Of a stretch of 64,000 nucleotides of DNA, positions 9,526 through 17,198 are shown piece after piece (position 1 is the first letter of the stretch; each line of letters begins with the position of its first letter). Below the pieces are notes generated by a model. It did no database searches. It worked only from the letters and a program-made list of their open reading frames with translations, and was not told the DNA's origin. Location: contig NZ_JAFB01000039.1 of the NCBI RefSeq assembly GCF_000519205.1, positions 1 to 64,000 of the forward strand. Reading direction: 5' to 3'. The DNA comes from Amycolatopsis taiwanensis DSM 45107. GTDB lineage: Bacteria; Actinomycetota; Actinomycetes; Mycobacteriales; Pseudonocardiaceae. A program made the position numbers and the translations under genes.

Positions 9526-9528
9526 ATG
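9511..9528. promoter_or_regulatory. Palindrome over the pucR-type start codon
   Basis: CATATGG-TGTG-CCATATG is a perfect inverted repeat with 7-bp arms and a 4-base loop. It covers the ATG of the 590-residue regulator and faces the aldehyde dehydrogenase gene about 110 bases away. Its position fits an operator used for autoregulation and control of the divergent pair. No experimental support is visible. Confidence 0.4.
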
Positions 9529-9636
9529 CCTACTTCCGGTCGTGGAGTCGGTGCAGTTCGTCCAGTGTCAGCCATGGTGGTCTCGCCGGACAATCTTCAA
9601 AAGCCGTCACTGTCCACAATTCGCCGGAGGTTCTTC

Positions 9637-11091
9637 GTGCACTTCGCACCATCGGCCAGCCCCGCCGGGGGGCTCGCGCCACCTGGCCCAGCCGACGGCC
9701 GGTCCGTGAATCCTGCCGCACCCGGGCGGGTAGTCCACACCTTCCGTCCGGACACAGCGGCCGACGTCCGCGCCACCCTCGACGAGGCCGAGGCCGCCGC
9801 GCGCGAGTGGGCGGCGACCCCGCCGCTGCGCCGGGCGACCGTCCTCACCCGGATCGCCGAGAGGCTGGAAGACCGCCGTGACGAACTCGCCGCCCTGATC
9901 ACCGGCGAGGAGGGCAAGCCGCTCGGCGCCGCGCGCGGTGAGGTCGGCAAGTCCGCGGAACAGTTCCGGCTCGCCGCTCAGCTCGCGTATCTGGTCGAGG
10001 GCACCACCTACCCGAGCGAGTCCCCCGGCACCTTCGCCTACACCCTGCGTGAACCGCTGGGTGTGCTCGCCGCGATCACCCCCTGGAACTTCCCGCTCTC
10101 CCTGGCCGCCCGCAAGATCGCACCGGCGCTCGCGGCCGGCAACGCCGTGGTGTTCAAGCCCTCCCCGGTCACCGCGGGGACCGGCGCGCTCCTGGTCGAA
10201 ATCGCCGTCGAGGCGGGGCTTCCCACGTCGGTGCTGCCGATCCTCCAGGGGCAGGACGCGGAGGCGATGGCCGCCCTGCTCGGCGATGATCGCCTTCGGG
10301 GGATCAGTTTCACCGGCTCGGACGCCACCGGTGCGCTGATCCGCGCGCAGGCCAGCAGCCAGGCCCGGCTGCAACTCGAACTCGGCGGCCACAACGCCGC
10401 GGTCGTGTGTGCCGACGCCGACCTCGCGAAGGCCGCCGCGGACATCGCGGTGGGCGCGTTCGGCCTGACCGGCCAGGCCTGCACGTCGACGGACCGGGTA
10501 CTGGTCGCCAGCGCGGTCGCGGCCGAGTTCACGGAGTTGCTGGCCGCGAAGGTGCGAGCCCTGCGCGTCGGCCCGGGCGACGCGGACGGGGTCACCACCG
10601 GACCCGTCGCCACCGCCGCCCAGTTCGAAAGGCTGACCGCCCTGAAGGAGTCCGCGGTGGCCGCGGGGGCCAAAACGGTCGCCGAGGCGGACCTGCTGGA
10701 CGGCCGTGACCCGGACGGGTACTGGGTCGCGCCCACCTTGTTCGACGATGTCCCGGCCGATCATGCGCTCGTCACCGGCGAGGTGTTCGGGCCGTTCTGC
10801 TCGGTCGTCGGAGTGCACGACCTGGACGAGGCGCTCGCGATCGTCAACGCCTCCGCGCATGGTCTGGTCACCGGCGTGCACACCGCCGACCTGGCCGTGG
10901 CCCACCGTTTCGCCGCGGCGGCCCGCTGCGGGATCGTCAAGGTCAACGCCCCGACGACCGGCAACGGCGTGGCCCCGCCGTTCGGCGGCTGGAAGGCCTC
11001 CTCCGGCGGTGCCTTCCCGGAGGGTGGGCGCCAGGCCCTCGACTTCGTCACCGAAACCAAGACCGTCTACCTCACCCATGGAGCGAACTAA
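9637..11091 (+). CDS. NAD(P)-dependent aldehyde dehydrogenase
   Basis: A 484-residue aldehyde dehydrogenase. It contains the PWNFPLSLAARKIAPAL and FKPSP cofactor region, the FTGSDATG turn, the general-base glutamate in LELGG (E248) and the catalytic cysteine in GQACTSTD (C282). Length matches the family. The GTG at 9637 is chosen because GGAGG sits six bases before it; the longer upstream frame is antisense to the regulator. Its TAA overlaps the ATG of the GlcG-like gene (TAATG). It resembles succinate-semialdehyde and related semialdehyde dehydrogenases, but the exact substrate cannot be read from sequence. It is probably controlled by the divergent PucR-type gene. Confidence 0.92.
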   Translation: MHFAPSASPAGGLAPPGPADGRSVNPAAPGRVVHTFRPDTAADVRATLDEAEAAAREWAATPPLRRATVLTRIAERLEDRRDELAALITGEEGKPLGAARGEVGKSAEQFRLAAQLAYLVEGTTYPSESPGTFAYTLREPLGVLAAITPWNFPLSLAARKIAPALAAGNAVVFKPSPVTAGTGALLVEIAVEAGLPTSVLPILQGQDAEAMAALLGDDRLRGISFTGSDATGALIRAQASSQARLQLELGGHNAAVVCADADLAKAAADIAVGAFGLTGQACTSTDRVLVASAVAAEFTELLAAKVRALRVGPGDADGVTTGPVATAAQFERLTALKESAVAAGAKTVAEADLLDGRDPDGYWVAPTLFDDVPADHALVTGEVFGPFCSVVGVHDLDEALAIVNASAHGLVTGVHTADLAVAHRFAAAARCGIVKVNAPTTGNGVAPPFGGWKASSGGAFPEGGRQALDFVTETKTVYLTHGAN

Positions 11092-11543
11092 TGCAGACCA
11101 TCCACCGCCTGACCCTCGAAGACGCGCTGATCATCCTCAAGGCCGCCGAGGCCGAGGCCGAGCGGATCGGTGTCAAGCAGACGATCTGCATCGCGGACGA
11201 CGGCGCCCACCCCATCGCGCTGCACCGCATGACCGGGGCCCGGCTCACCGGCGTGGAGATCGCGATCGCCAAGGCCTTCACCGCCGCCGGTCACCAGCGC
11301 GCCACCCACCTGTTCAACGAGCCACCGAACGGGCCCGCGCTGCCGGGCAATGAGGCCTTCGGCATCCAGCACATGCACACCGGGAAGTTCACCGTGTTCG
11401 TGGGTGGCTTCCCGATCGTCCACGATGGACAGGTCATCGGCGCGGTCGGCGTCAGCGGCGGCAACGGCGAGCAGGACAAGGCCGTCGGCGCGGCCGCACT
11501 CGCCGCATTCGACAAGCACATCGCCGGAGCCGTCGTGGCCTGA
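11091..11543 (+). CDS. GlcG/HbpS family (DUF336) protein
   Basis: A 150-residue GlcG/HbpS-like protein. Family features are the N-terminal helix rich in A/E (ILKAAEAEAERIG), the CIADDGAHPIALHRM strand, the IAKAFTAAG helix and the closing VIGAVGVSGG. Relatives bind haem or small ligands, or occur in operons with oxidoreductases; the biochemical role is generally unclear. There is no signal peptide, unlike secreted HbpS. It is translationally coupled to the aldehyde dehydrogenase gene (TAATG), so the two probably work in one pathway. A strong terminator follows. Confidence 0.85.
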   Translation: MQTIHRLTLEDALIILKAAEAEAERIGVKQTICIADDGAHPIALHRMTGARLTGVEIAIAKAFTAAGHQRATHLFNEPPNGPALPGNEAFGIQHMHTGKFTVFVGGFPIVHDGQVIGAVGVSGGNGEQDKAVGAAALAAFDKHIAGAVVA

Positions 11544-11587
11544 GTTCGGCAGGGGTACAGGTTCAACCGCTGTCGTTCCGACAGCAC

Positions 11588-11628
11588 AGAGGGTCTTCGC
11601 GGGTCACAGCCCGCGAAGACCCTCTTTT
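11588..11628 (+). terminator. Intrinsic terminator after the aldehyde dehydrogenase operon
   Basis: A perfect 15-bp stem (11589-11603 with 11610-11624, extended by an outer A-T pair) closes a six-base TCACAG loop and runs straight into TTTT. It lies 45 bases after the GlcG-like stop and faces the convergent membrane-protein gene at 11665. Confidence 0.9.
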
Positions 11629-11664
11629 GCGATCTTGCGACGGGGCGCATCCGGCCCGCGCCGG

Positions 11665-12372
11665 TCAGCGCGGCACTACCGGTGCCCGGCAGAACAACAG
11701 CGACTGGTGGGCCAGCACGAACAGCCGGATCATGAGCGCCAGCGAACTCAACCCGACCAGCGTGGTCGGCATGGAGAGGGTTACCCAGCCGACGTTGACC
11801 ACCGCGGTGCTCACCATTATCGACATCTGCGACAGCGCCGTGCCGGCGATGCCCGCGGTGGCCATCAGGGTGAGCACCCGGCCTGCCGTCCGGCTGCCCA
11901 GCCTGCGCAGCAACGGCCTTGCCGCGACCAGGCCGACCAGCGCAAGCGCGGCGACCACCGGAGCGGCCTGATCGGTGATCGTCGCGATCTGGTGATACCA
12001 GTACGGGGCGGGCGGGCCACCGAGCGAGCTCCAGTCCCCGATCCAGATCATCCTGGTGAGCTCGAAGATCGCGTGCATGCCCGGAATCGCGATCAGAATC
12101 GTGCGCAGCGCCCGTATCCCACCGGCCAGCCCGAGCTCTCCCTGGTATGCGGGCGCGACGGTATCGACCTCGCCGAAGTCGCGCACTGCGAGTCGCTGCG
12201 CCTCGATATCCGGACGGCCGGCGGCGCGGTAGGCCTCCGCCGCGTCCATCAGCCCGTCTCTTGCCTCGTTCAGCAAATCGGCCTTGGCGGCGCGCGGACC
12301 CCGCAGCCTGGCGTCGAGCCGCGCGAGGTGTTCGGCGATGGGACCGGCGCCGGCCTCGATCAGTTCCGTCAT
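11665..12372 (-). CDS. PadR-partner membrane protein with permease-prefix domain
   Basis: About 235 residues. The N-terminal ~85 residues form the soluble 'permease prefix' helical domain (LDARLRGPRAAKADLLNEARDG...AVRDFGEV). Several transmembrane segments follow (ILIAIPGMHAIFELT, PVVAALALVGLVAA, VLTLMATAGIAGTAL and others). Such proteins are encoded with PadR regulators in actinobacteria and may be membrane parts or sensors of stress-responsive export systems; function is unproven. The ATG at 12372 has GGAG eight bases upstream and overlaps (ATGA) the stop of the conserved 57-residue small ORF. A paralogous protein with the same architecture lies at 48306-48935. Confidence 0.75.
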   Translation of the reverse strand: MTELIEAGAGPIAEHLARLDARLRGPRAAKADLLNEARDGLMDAAEAYRAAGRPDIEAQRLAVRDFGEVDTVAPAYQGELGLAGGIRALRTILIAIPGMHAIFELTRMIWIGDWSSLGGPPAPYWYHQIATITDQAAPVVAALALVGLVAARPLLRRLGSRTAGRVLTLMATAGIAGTALSQMSIMVSTAVVNVGWVTLSMPTTLVGLSSLALMIRLFVLAHQSLLFCRAPVVPR

Positions 12373-12542
12373 GCTTGTTTCTCCGCGAGTTTGCGCGCGA
12401 TCGCGATCGTGTCGACGGGGCGCCCCTGACGAGCACGGGTTACGCCGTGCAGAAGGGCGCCCCGCCGCCCCCATAGCGAAGCTTCGCCCACGCGCGCTCT
12501 GTGGCCGGCTTGACAGCCGCGAGTTGACGCAAGGGGCGTCAT
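12369..12542 (-). CDS. Conserved small ORF (copy A), 57 residues
   Basis: A 57-codon frame running from an ATG that overlaps the PadR stop (ATGA) to a TGA that overlaps the next gene's ATG (ATGA). It is alignable over its whole length with a 75-codon frame before cydA (12983-13210). Shared elements are M-x-x-x-x-S-x-RG-x-Q, GRRGAL, VTR-x-R-x-x-RPVDTI and the terminal ARKLAEKQA. Where residues agree, seven codons differ only at the third base (L, V, T, R, R, P, I), which is what selection on a protein would produce. The last ~29 bases are identical and also supply the ribosome site GGAG for the downstream gene. The protein is Arg-rich at the N-terminus and amphipathic at the C-terminus, with no membrane segment. 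I do not recognise the family. Confidence 0.55.
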   Translation of the reverse strand: MTPLASTRGCQAGHRARVGEASLWGRRGALLHGVTRARQGRPVDTIAIARKLAEKQA

Positions 12543-12865
12543 GGCCTCACCGGCCCGAGTACTCCGTTGATCACCGCAGTGAACTCCCGCCACTGTGCGC
12601 GTTCGGCGGCGAGTGCCCGCTGGCCGGATCTGGTGAGCTTGTAGGTGCGCCGTTTGCGGCCGCCGACCACATCCCATTCGCTGCTGAGATACCCGGCTGC
12701 CTCGAGCCTGCGCAGCGCCGGGTACACGGTCCCGGTCGGCAGGTCGAGCTGACCGTCGCTGCGCAACTGCAGCGCCTCGATGATCGCGTACCCGTGCAGC
12801 TTGCGGCCGTCCAGCACGGCGAGGAGCAACGCGTCGAGATGCCCTCGGAGTTCCTCCGCCTTCAT
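12539..12865 (-). CDS. PadR-family transcriptional regulator
   Basis: A 108-residue PadR winged-helix protein: HGYAIIEALQLRSDGQLDLPTGTVYPALRRLE is the family signature, followed by the wing GRKRRTYKLTRSGQ and a C-terminal dimerisation helix. It heads a three-frame minus-strand unit with the 57-codon small ORF and a membrane protein, all joined by ATGA overlaps. A CGCTACATGTAGCG palindrome lies about 80 bases upstream, in the region shared with the divergent cyd operon, so it may repress itself and possibly cyd (inference). It is closely similar to the PadR gene at 48932-49258. Confidence 0.9.
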   Translation of the reverse strand: MKAEELRGHLDALLLAVLDGRKLHGYAIIEALQLRSDGQLDLPTGTVYPALRRLEAAGYLSSEWDVVGGRKRRTYKLTRSGQRALAAERAQWREFTAVINGVLGPVRP

Positions 12866-12945
12866 ACGTAGGGACTCTACCTAGCACGAAGATCCGGGGC
12901 GACCCCGAGGCGACCCTGAGTTTACCCTGACTTCTTGCATTTGCG

Positions 12946-12959
12946 CGCTACATGTAGCG
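12946..12959. promoter_or_regulatory. PadR-type operator candidate with -10 box before the cyd small ORF
   Basis: CGCTACATGTAGCG is a perfect 14-bp palindrome with the TACATGTA core often seen at PadR sites. TATACA at 12968-12973 is a good -10 box and would start transcription within a few bases of the ATG at 12983, implying a leaderless or nearly leaderless message. The operator just upstream of the -10 would suit repression of the plus-strand cyd transcript. Confidence 0.5.
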
Positions 12960-12982
12960 GCACTACCTATACAGTCTCCGGC

Positions 12983-13210
12983 ATGAGCAGTCCTGTATCA
13001 AGTCGCGGCAATCAAGGTGACCACCACGCGCGCCCCGAAGGCCCGCTATCGGGGCGGCGGGGCGCCCTGGTCGAGAACGTGACTCGATTTCGGATGGAGC
13101 GCCCTGTCGACACGATAAGGGGGTCTGGGGGCTTGCCCCCAGTCGGGGGTGTGGGGGCGGAGCCTCCGCAAGGCACGGTCGCGCGCAAACTCGCGGAGAA
13201 ACAAGCATGA
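12983..13210 (+). CDS. Conserved small ORF (copy B) coupled to cydA, 75 residues
   Basis: A 75-codon frame homologous to the 57-codon frame between padR and the membrane gene. It differs by a one-codon gap and a 57-bp (19-codon) in-frame insertion after RPVDTI. The start ATG at 12983 aligns with the start of copy A and lies about 10 bases after a TATACA -10 box, without a clear ribosome site. The TGA overlaps the cydA ATG (ATGA), and its final codons carry the GGAGAAAC ribosome site for cydA, so translation of the two is probably coupled. The protein is basic and hydrophilic, unlike the hydrophobic CydX/CydS accessory subunits. Function unknown. Confidence 0.55.
   Translation: MSSPVSSRGNQGDHHARPEGPLSGRRGALVENVTRFRMERPVDTIRGSGGLPPVGGVGAEPPQGTVARKLAEKQA
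13117..13173 (+). repeat. 57-bp GC-rich palindromic insertion inside the small ORF
   Basis: Compared with copy A, copy B carries exactly 57 extra bases here, flanked by sequence that aligns on both sides. The insert contains two hairpins: GGGGGC-TT-GCCCCC at 13127-13140 and GCGGAG-C-CTCCGC at 13157-13169. It looks like a small dispersed palindromic repeat of the kind common in actinobacterial intergenic DNA. Its length keeps the reading frame open to the ARKLAEKQA end. Confidence 0.65.
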
Positions 13211-14457
13211 ACGCGGTAGACCTGTCCAGGCTGCAGTTCGCCACCACCACGTCGTTCCATTTCCTGTTCGTCCTGCTGACACTGGGTTTGGTGACGCTGG
13301 TAACGATCATGCAGACCCGCCACACGATCGGCGGGAAACCCGAGCTGCGAAGAATGACTCGATTTTGGGGGAAGTTGTATGTCATCAATTACGCGTTGGG
13401 AATCGCCACCGGAATCGTGATGGAGTTCCAGTTCGGACTGAACTGGACCGGGGTCTCCGCGGTCGCCGGGGACATCTTCGGCGCCCCGCTGGCCATCGAG
13501 ACGCTGGTCGCGTTCTTCCTCGAGTCGACGTTCCTCGGGCTGTGGATCTTCGGCTGGGACCGGATGAACAAGTGGCTGCACCTCACGCTGATCTGGCTGG
13601 TCGCCATCACCGCGTACGCGTCCGCGTTCTGGATCATGGTCGCCAACTCGTTCCTGCAGAACCCGGCGGGCACCAGGCGTGAAGGGAACGTGCTGCGGCT
13701 GACCGACTTCGGCGCATTACTGAGCAACCCAACGTTGCGTGCCGCGCTGCCGCACGTGCTGTTCGCCGCCCTGCTCGCCGGCGGCATGTTCGTGGTCGGA
13801 GTGAGCGCGTACCACTTCATCAAGCGCACCACCGAGGTCGAGTTCTTCCGGCGGTCGATGCGGCTCGGTGTGCTGGCCGCCGCGATCGCCGCACCCTTCG
13901 TGATGTTCTACGGTTTCAACCAGTTCGAACTGGTCCGCTCGGTGCAGCCGGCGAAGTTCGGCGACGGCGTTCCGCCGGAGCTGTTGCAGGCCTGGACGGC
14001 ACGATTCGGGCCGGGCGACTATGCCCCGGCGTCCTGGACCGGCTGGCCGCTCGGCCTGATGATCGCGGCCGGGTCCTTCCTGCTGATGGTGATCTGGGCG
14101 ACCGCGCCACTGCTGTTCCGGAACTGGCTGTTCCGGGTCAACTGGCTGCGGCCGGTGCTTTACCTGATGGTCGCGGGGACCCCGGTCCCGTTCGTGGTCG
14201 CGATCTTCGGCTGGCTGGCCAGGGAAGGCGGGCGGCAGCCGTGGGTGATCTACGGCGAACTGCTGACCAGGGACGCGGTCGCCGGACTGCCCGCGAGCCA
14301 GGTTCTGGTGTCCTATGTCGGTTTCACCGCGCTGTTCGCCACGCTCGCGGTCGCCGACTGGGTGCTGTTGTCCAGGATCGCCCGGCGCGGCCCGGAACCC
14401 GGCCGACCGGCCGTCGACAACGAGCGGCCGCACACCCTCGTGCTTTCGGGAGTATGA
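13207..14457 (+). CDS. cydA: Cytochrome bd oxidase subunit I
   Basis: A 416-residue subunit I of the bd-type quinol oxidase, an integral membrane protein that oxidises quinol and reduces oxygen without proton pumping. Haem ligands are recognisable: H18 in the first helix (FHFLF), the glutamates in IETLVAFFLEST (equivalent to E99 and E107 of the E. coli enzyme), and the histidine in LPHVLFA (H186 equivalent). The conserved GGRQPW motif near residue 345 and a short quinol loop are present. It is shorter than the ~520-residue E. coli protein, as expected for the short-loop class. The ATG overlaps the stop of the small ORF; cydB follows 1 base after the stop. Confidence 0.95.
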   Translation: MNAVDLSRLQFATTTSFHFLFVLLTLGLVTLVTIMQTRHTIGGKPELRRMTRFWGKLYVINYALGIATGIVMEFQFGLNWTGVSAVAGDIFGAPLAIETLVAFFLESTFLGLWIFGWDRMNKWLHLTLIWLVAITAYASAFWIMVANSFLQNPAGTRREGNVLRLTDFGALLSNPTLRAALPHVLFAALLAGGMFVVGVSAYHFIKRTTEVEFFRRSMRLGVLAAAIAAPFVMFYGFNQFELVRSVQPAKFGDGVPPELLQAWTARFGPGDYAPASWTGWPLGLMIAAGSFLLMVIWATAPLLFRNWLFRVNWLRPVLYLMVAGTPVPFVVAIFGWLAREGGRQPWVIYGELLTRDAVAGLPASQVLVSYVGFTALFATLAVADWVLLSRIARRGPEPGRPAVDNERPHTLVLSGV

Positions 14458-14458
14458 C

Positions 14459-15466
14459 GTGGAAATCCTCTGGTCCGGTGCACTCGGACTGCTGCTGACC
14501 GGTTACTTCGCGCTGGCCGGATACGACTACGGCGTGGGCATGCTGGCGAGCCGGCTCGGCCGGGACGAGGCGGGCAGGCGCCGGGTGCTCGGCGCGCTCG
14601 GCCCCTTCTTCCTCGGCAACGAGGTGTGGCTGGTTGCCGCGGTCGGAGTGCTCTTCGGCGCGTTTCCACACCTGGAAGGCACCGTCCTGGCCGGCGGCTA
14701 TCTGCTGGTGGTGACCCTCCTGCTGGGCCTGGTCGCGTTCACCGCCGCGGTGCAGTTGCGCAGCAGGCGCCCGGACGCCCGCCGCGGCGGCTGGGATGCG
14801 CTGATCACCGGTGGCGCACTGGTCACCACCGTGTCCTGGGGCATGCTGATCGGCAACCTGGTGCAGGGTTTTCCGTTGGACGCGAGCGGCAAACCGGACG
14901 GCGAGCTGACCTCACTGCTGAGCCCGTACGCGCTACTGTTCGGCGCCGGGTTCGTCGCGTTGCTCGCGCTGCACGGCGCGGTGTTCCTGACCGTGCGGGG
15001 GGACGACACGGTGCGCAAACCGGCGCGTCGGATCGCGCTCGCCCTGGTGCCGCCGTCGGTGCTGTTCGTGCTGATCGCGACCGGGTGGGCGGCGGTGGCC
15101 GGAGTGCCGGGCAGCACCGGCGTCAGCCCATTGATCGGCTTCGGCGGGGCACTGCTGGCGGTCGCGACGCTGCTCGGGGTGCGGCTGGCGTTGCGGGCCG
15201 GCCGGTTCCGGGTCGCGCTGGCCGCGACCATGCTGACGGCGGCGTTGCCGGTACTGGTCGCGGGATCGTTGCGGCTGCCGACCGTTCTGGTGTCCACATC
15301 GGAGGACTACCGGCTGGCGCTGGACACCGCGGCCGCTCCCCCGTCGACGCTGGCCCTGCTGACCACCATCGGCGGCCCGGCGATCTTGCTGGTGATCGTG
15401 GTCCAGTGGCTGACCTGGCGGGCGAACCGCCACCCGGTCGGCCCCCGGACCCTGCTGCACTTCTGA
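14459..15466 (+). CDS. cydB: Cytochrome bd oxidase subunit II
   Basis: About 335 residues with eight to nine hydrophobic segments, matching CydB. The N-terminal ILWSGALGLLLTGYFALAGYDYGVGML is the family signature (the LDGFDLGVG region of CydB). The GPFFLGNEVWL segment, corresponding to the family's NEVWLV, follows at about 45-55. The GTG at 14459 lies one base after the cydA stop and begins directly with the first helix; the longer frame upstream is antisense to cydA content. It pairs with CydA to form the oxidase core and is followed by cydD after 15 bases. Confidence 0.93.
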   Translation: MEILWSGALGLLLTGYFALAGYDYGVGMLASRLGRDEAGRRRVLGALGPFFLGNEVWLVAAVGVLFGAFPHLEGTVLAGGYLLVVTLLLGLVAFTAAVQLRSRRPDARRGGWDALITGGALVTTVSWGMLIGNLVQGFPLDASGKPDGELTSLLSPYALLFGAGFVALLALHGAVFLTVRGDDTVRKPARRIALALVPPSVLFVLIATGWAAVAGVPGSTGVSPLIGFGGALLAVATLLGVRLALRAGRFRVALAATMLTAALPVLVAGSLRLPTVLVSTSEDYRLALDTAAAPPSTLALLTTIGGPAILLVIVVQWLTWRANRHPVGPRTLLHF

Positions 15467-15481
15467 GAGTGGGGATTCCCG

Positions 15482-17158
15482 ATGCGACCGATCGACAAAC
15501 AGCTGCTCGGTGAGTTGCCGGTGCTACGGCGATATCTGCTGGTGCTGGCCGGTTTCGGAGTGTTGCTGGCGGCCGTGGTCCTGGTGCAGGCGGAATTCCT
15601 CGCCGCGCTGCTGGTCGGGTTGGCCGGCCATCCGGCTCCGGTCGCGGTGAGCACGGCGATCGCGGCGCTGGCCACGGTGGTCACCGGCCGCTGCCTGCTC
15701 ACCTGGTACCAGGGCCGGGCGGCGGCCGCGGTGACGGCCTCGGTGAAGTCCGCACTGCGCAAGCGGATCCTCTCGTCCATAGTGGAGCGGCAGGACCAAC
15801 GGGCCGGGGAGCTGGCGACCCTGGCCGGCAAGGGCGTGGACGCGGTGGACGGCTACCTCACCGGCTACCTTCCGCAGCTGGTGGTGTCGGTGACGGTACC
15901 GATCGCGGTGATCGCCCGGCTGTTCGCCGCGGATCTGGCGTCCGCGCTGGTGATCGTCGCGACCCTGCCGCTGATTCCGGTGTTCGCGATCCTGGTGGGC
16001 CTGCACACCAAGGCGAGCACCGCACGGCAGTGGCGCCTGCTGTCCACTTTGGGCGGTCATTTCCTGGACATGGTCACCGGGCTGCGCACGCTGAAGGTGT
16101 TCGGCCGGGCCCGGGCACAGGCCGGGGCGGTGCGTTCGGTGGCCGGTGCGCACGCGGACGCGACCATGCGCACGCTGCGGGTGACGTTTCTTTCCGCGCT
16201 GGTGCTGGAGCTGGTGGCGACGCTGTCGGTCGCACTGGTCGCGGTGCCGATCGGCTTCCGCCTGCTGGACGGCACGATCACCGCGCACGTCGCGCTGCTG
16301 GTGTTGCTGCTGGCGCCGGAGGCGTACCTGCCGCTGCGCGCGGCCGGGTCGAAGTTCCACGCCAGTGCCGAGGGGCTCGCGGTGGTCGAGCAGGTCCGCA
16401 CGGTTGCCCGCCCGCCGGCCACGACGGTCGCGGCGGTGACCGAGGTACCGGACCTGCGCACGGTACGCATCGAGTTCCGCGGAGTGACCGTGCGCTACCC
16501 GGGTCGTGCGACACCGGCTCTGTCCGAAGTGGACCTGGTGATCGAGCCGGGCGAGCGGATTGCGCTGACCGGTCCGAGCGGCGCCGGCAAGAGCACCGTG
16601 CTGGCCGTGCTGCTGGGTCTGGTCCGGCCGGACGAGGGTGCGGTGCTGGTCGGTGGCACCCCACTGGTGGAGCTGGATCTCCAGCGGTGGCGGGAAGCGC
16701 TGGCCTGGGTTCCGCAGCGGCCGACGCTGTTTCCCGGCAGCATCGCGGACAACATCGCACTCGGCCGACCGTCCGCGACTGCGGCCGACCTCGCCGAAGC
16801 CGGGCGGGCGGCCGAACTGGCGCCGGTGATCGAGCGCTTGCCGGACGGTTATAGGACCACACTCGGGGAGGGCGGTGCCGGGTTGTCGTCCGGGCAACGG
16901 CAGCGGATCGGGCTGGCCAGGGCGTTGCTGCGCACCGAGTCCGGACTGTTGCTGCTGGACGAGCCGACGTCCCGGCTGGACGGGGACAGCGAGGCTGCGG
17001 CGCTCGCCGCGATCGGACGGCTCGCCACCGGCCGGACCGCGCTGCTGGTCGCACACCGGCCCGCGCTGCTCGGCCTGGCCGACCGGGTAGTCGAACTGAA
17101 CAGTGTTTCAAAGGGCGCGCGATCGGTTTTGGGCAGCCAGGCCGTGACTCGCGCGTGA
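15482..17158 (+). CDS. cydD: Cysteine/glutathione ABC exporter subunit CydD
   Basis: A 558-residue half-transporter: six transmembrane helices (about 15-310) followed by an ATPase domain. Walker A GPSGAGKST is at about 364-372, the ABC signature is LSSGQRQRIGLARAL, Walker B is LLLLDEPT (D493) and the H-loop is AHR. CydDC exports cysteine or glutathione and binds haem, and is needed to assemble cytochrome bd (family knowledge). The last ~20 codons (SVSKGARSVLGSQAVTRA) do not look like CydD and coincide with the left arm of an inverted repeat, so the original C-terminus was probably replaced. CydC starts 133 bases later instead of overlapping. Confidence 0.92.
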   Translation: MRPIDKQLLGELPVLRRYLLVLAGFGVLLAAVVLVQAEFLAALLVGLAGHPAPVAVSTAIAALATVVTGRCLLTWYQGRAAAAVTASVKSALRKRILSSIVERQDQRAGELATLAGKGVDAVDGYLTGYLPQLVVSVTVPIAVIARLFAADLASALVIVATLPLIPVFAILVGLHTKASTARQWRLLSTLGGHFLDMVTGLRTLKVFGRARAQAGAVRSVAGAHADATMRTLRVTFLSALVLELVATLSVALVAVPIGFRLLDGTITAHVALLVLLLAPEAYLPLRAAGSKFHASAEGLAVVEQVRTVARPPATTVAAVTEVPDLRTVRIEFRGVTVRYPGRATPALSEVDLVIEPGERIALTGPSGAGKSTVLAVLLGLVRPDEGAVLVGGTPLVELDLQRWREALAWVPQRPTLFPGSIADNIALGRPSATAADLAEAGRAAELAPVIERLPDGYRTTLGEGGAGLSSGQRQRIGLARALLRTESGLLLLDEPTSRLDGDSEAAALAAIGRLATGRTALLVAHRPALLGLADRVVELNSVSKGARSVLGSQAVTRA

Positions 17159-17198
17159 TCCTTGCTTCCCAGGTTGGCGGCCTGCCTCCCCAAAACCG
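17124..17198. repeat. Imperfect inverted repeat between cydD and cydC
   Basis: Arms 17124-17143 and 17179-17198 are complementary at 18 of 20 positions and enclose the cydD stop. A weaker outer pair (GTTTCAAAG near 17105 and CTTTGAGAC near 17253) extends the symmetry. The shape fits a small inserted element or a strong RNA hairpin in the cyd transcript. Confidence 0.5.

Noticed and set aside
8827-9636. Long N-terminal extension of the aldehyde dehydrogenase
   Set aside because: It is antisense to the PucR-type regulator and lacks family similarity; GTG 9637 has an ideal GGAGG.
12983-13210. CydX/CydS-type accessory subunit of cytochrome bd
   Set aside because: Those are hydrophobic single-helix proteins; this frame is basic and hydrophilic and also occurs away from cyd genes.
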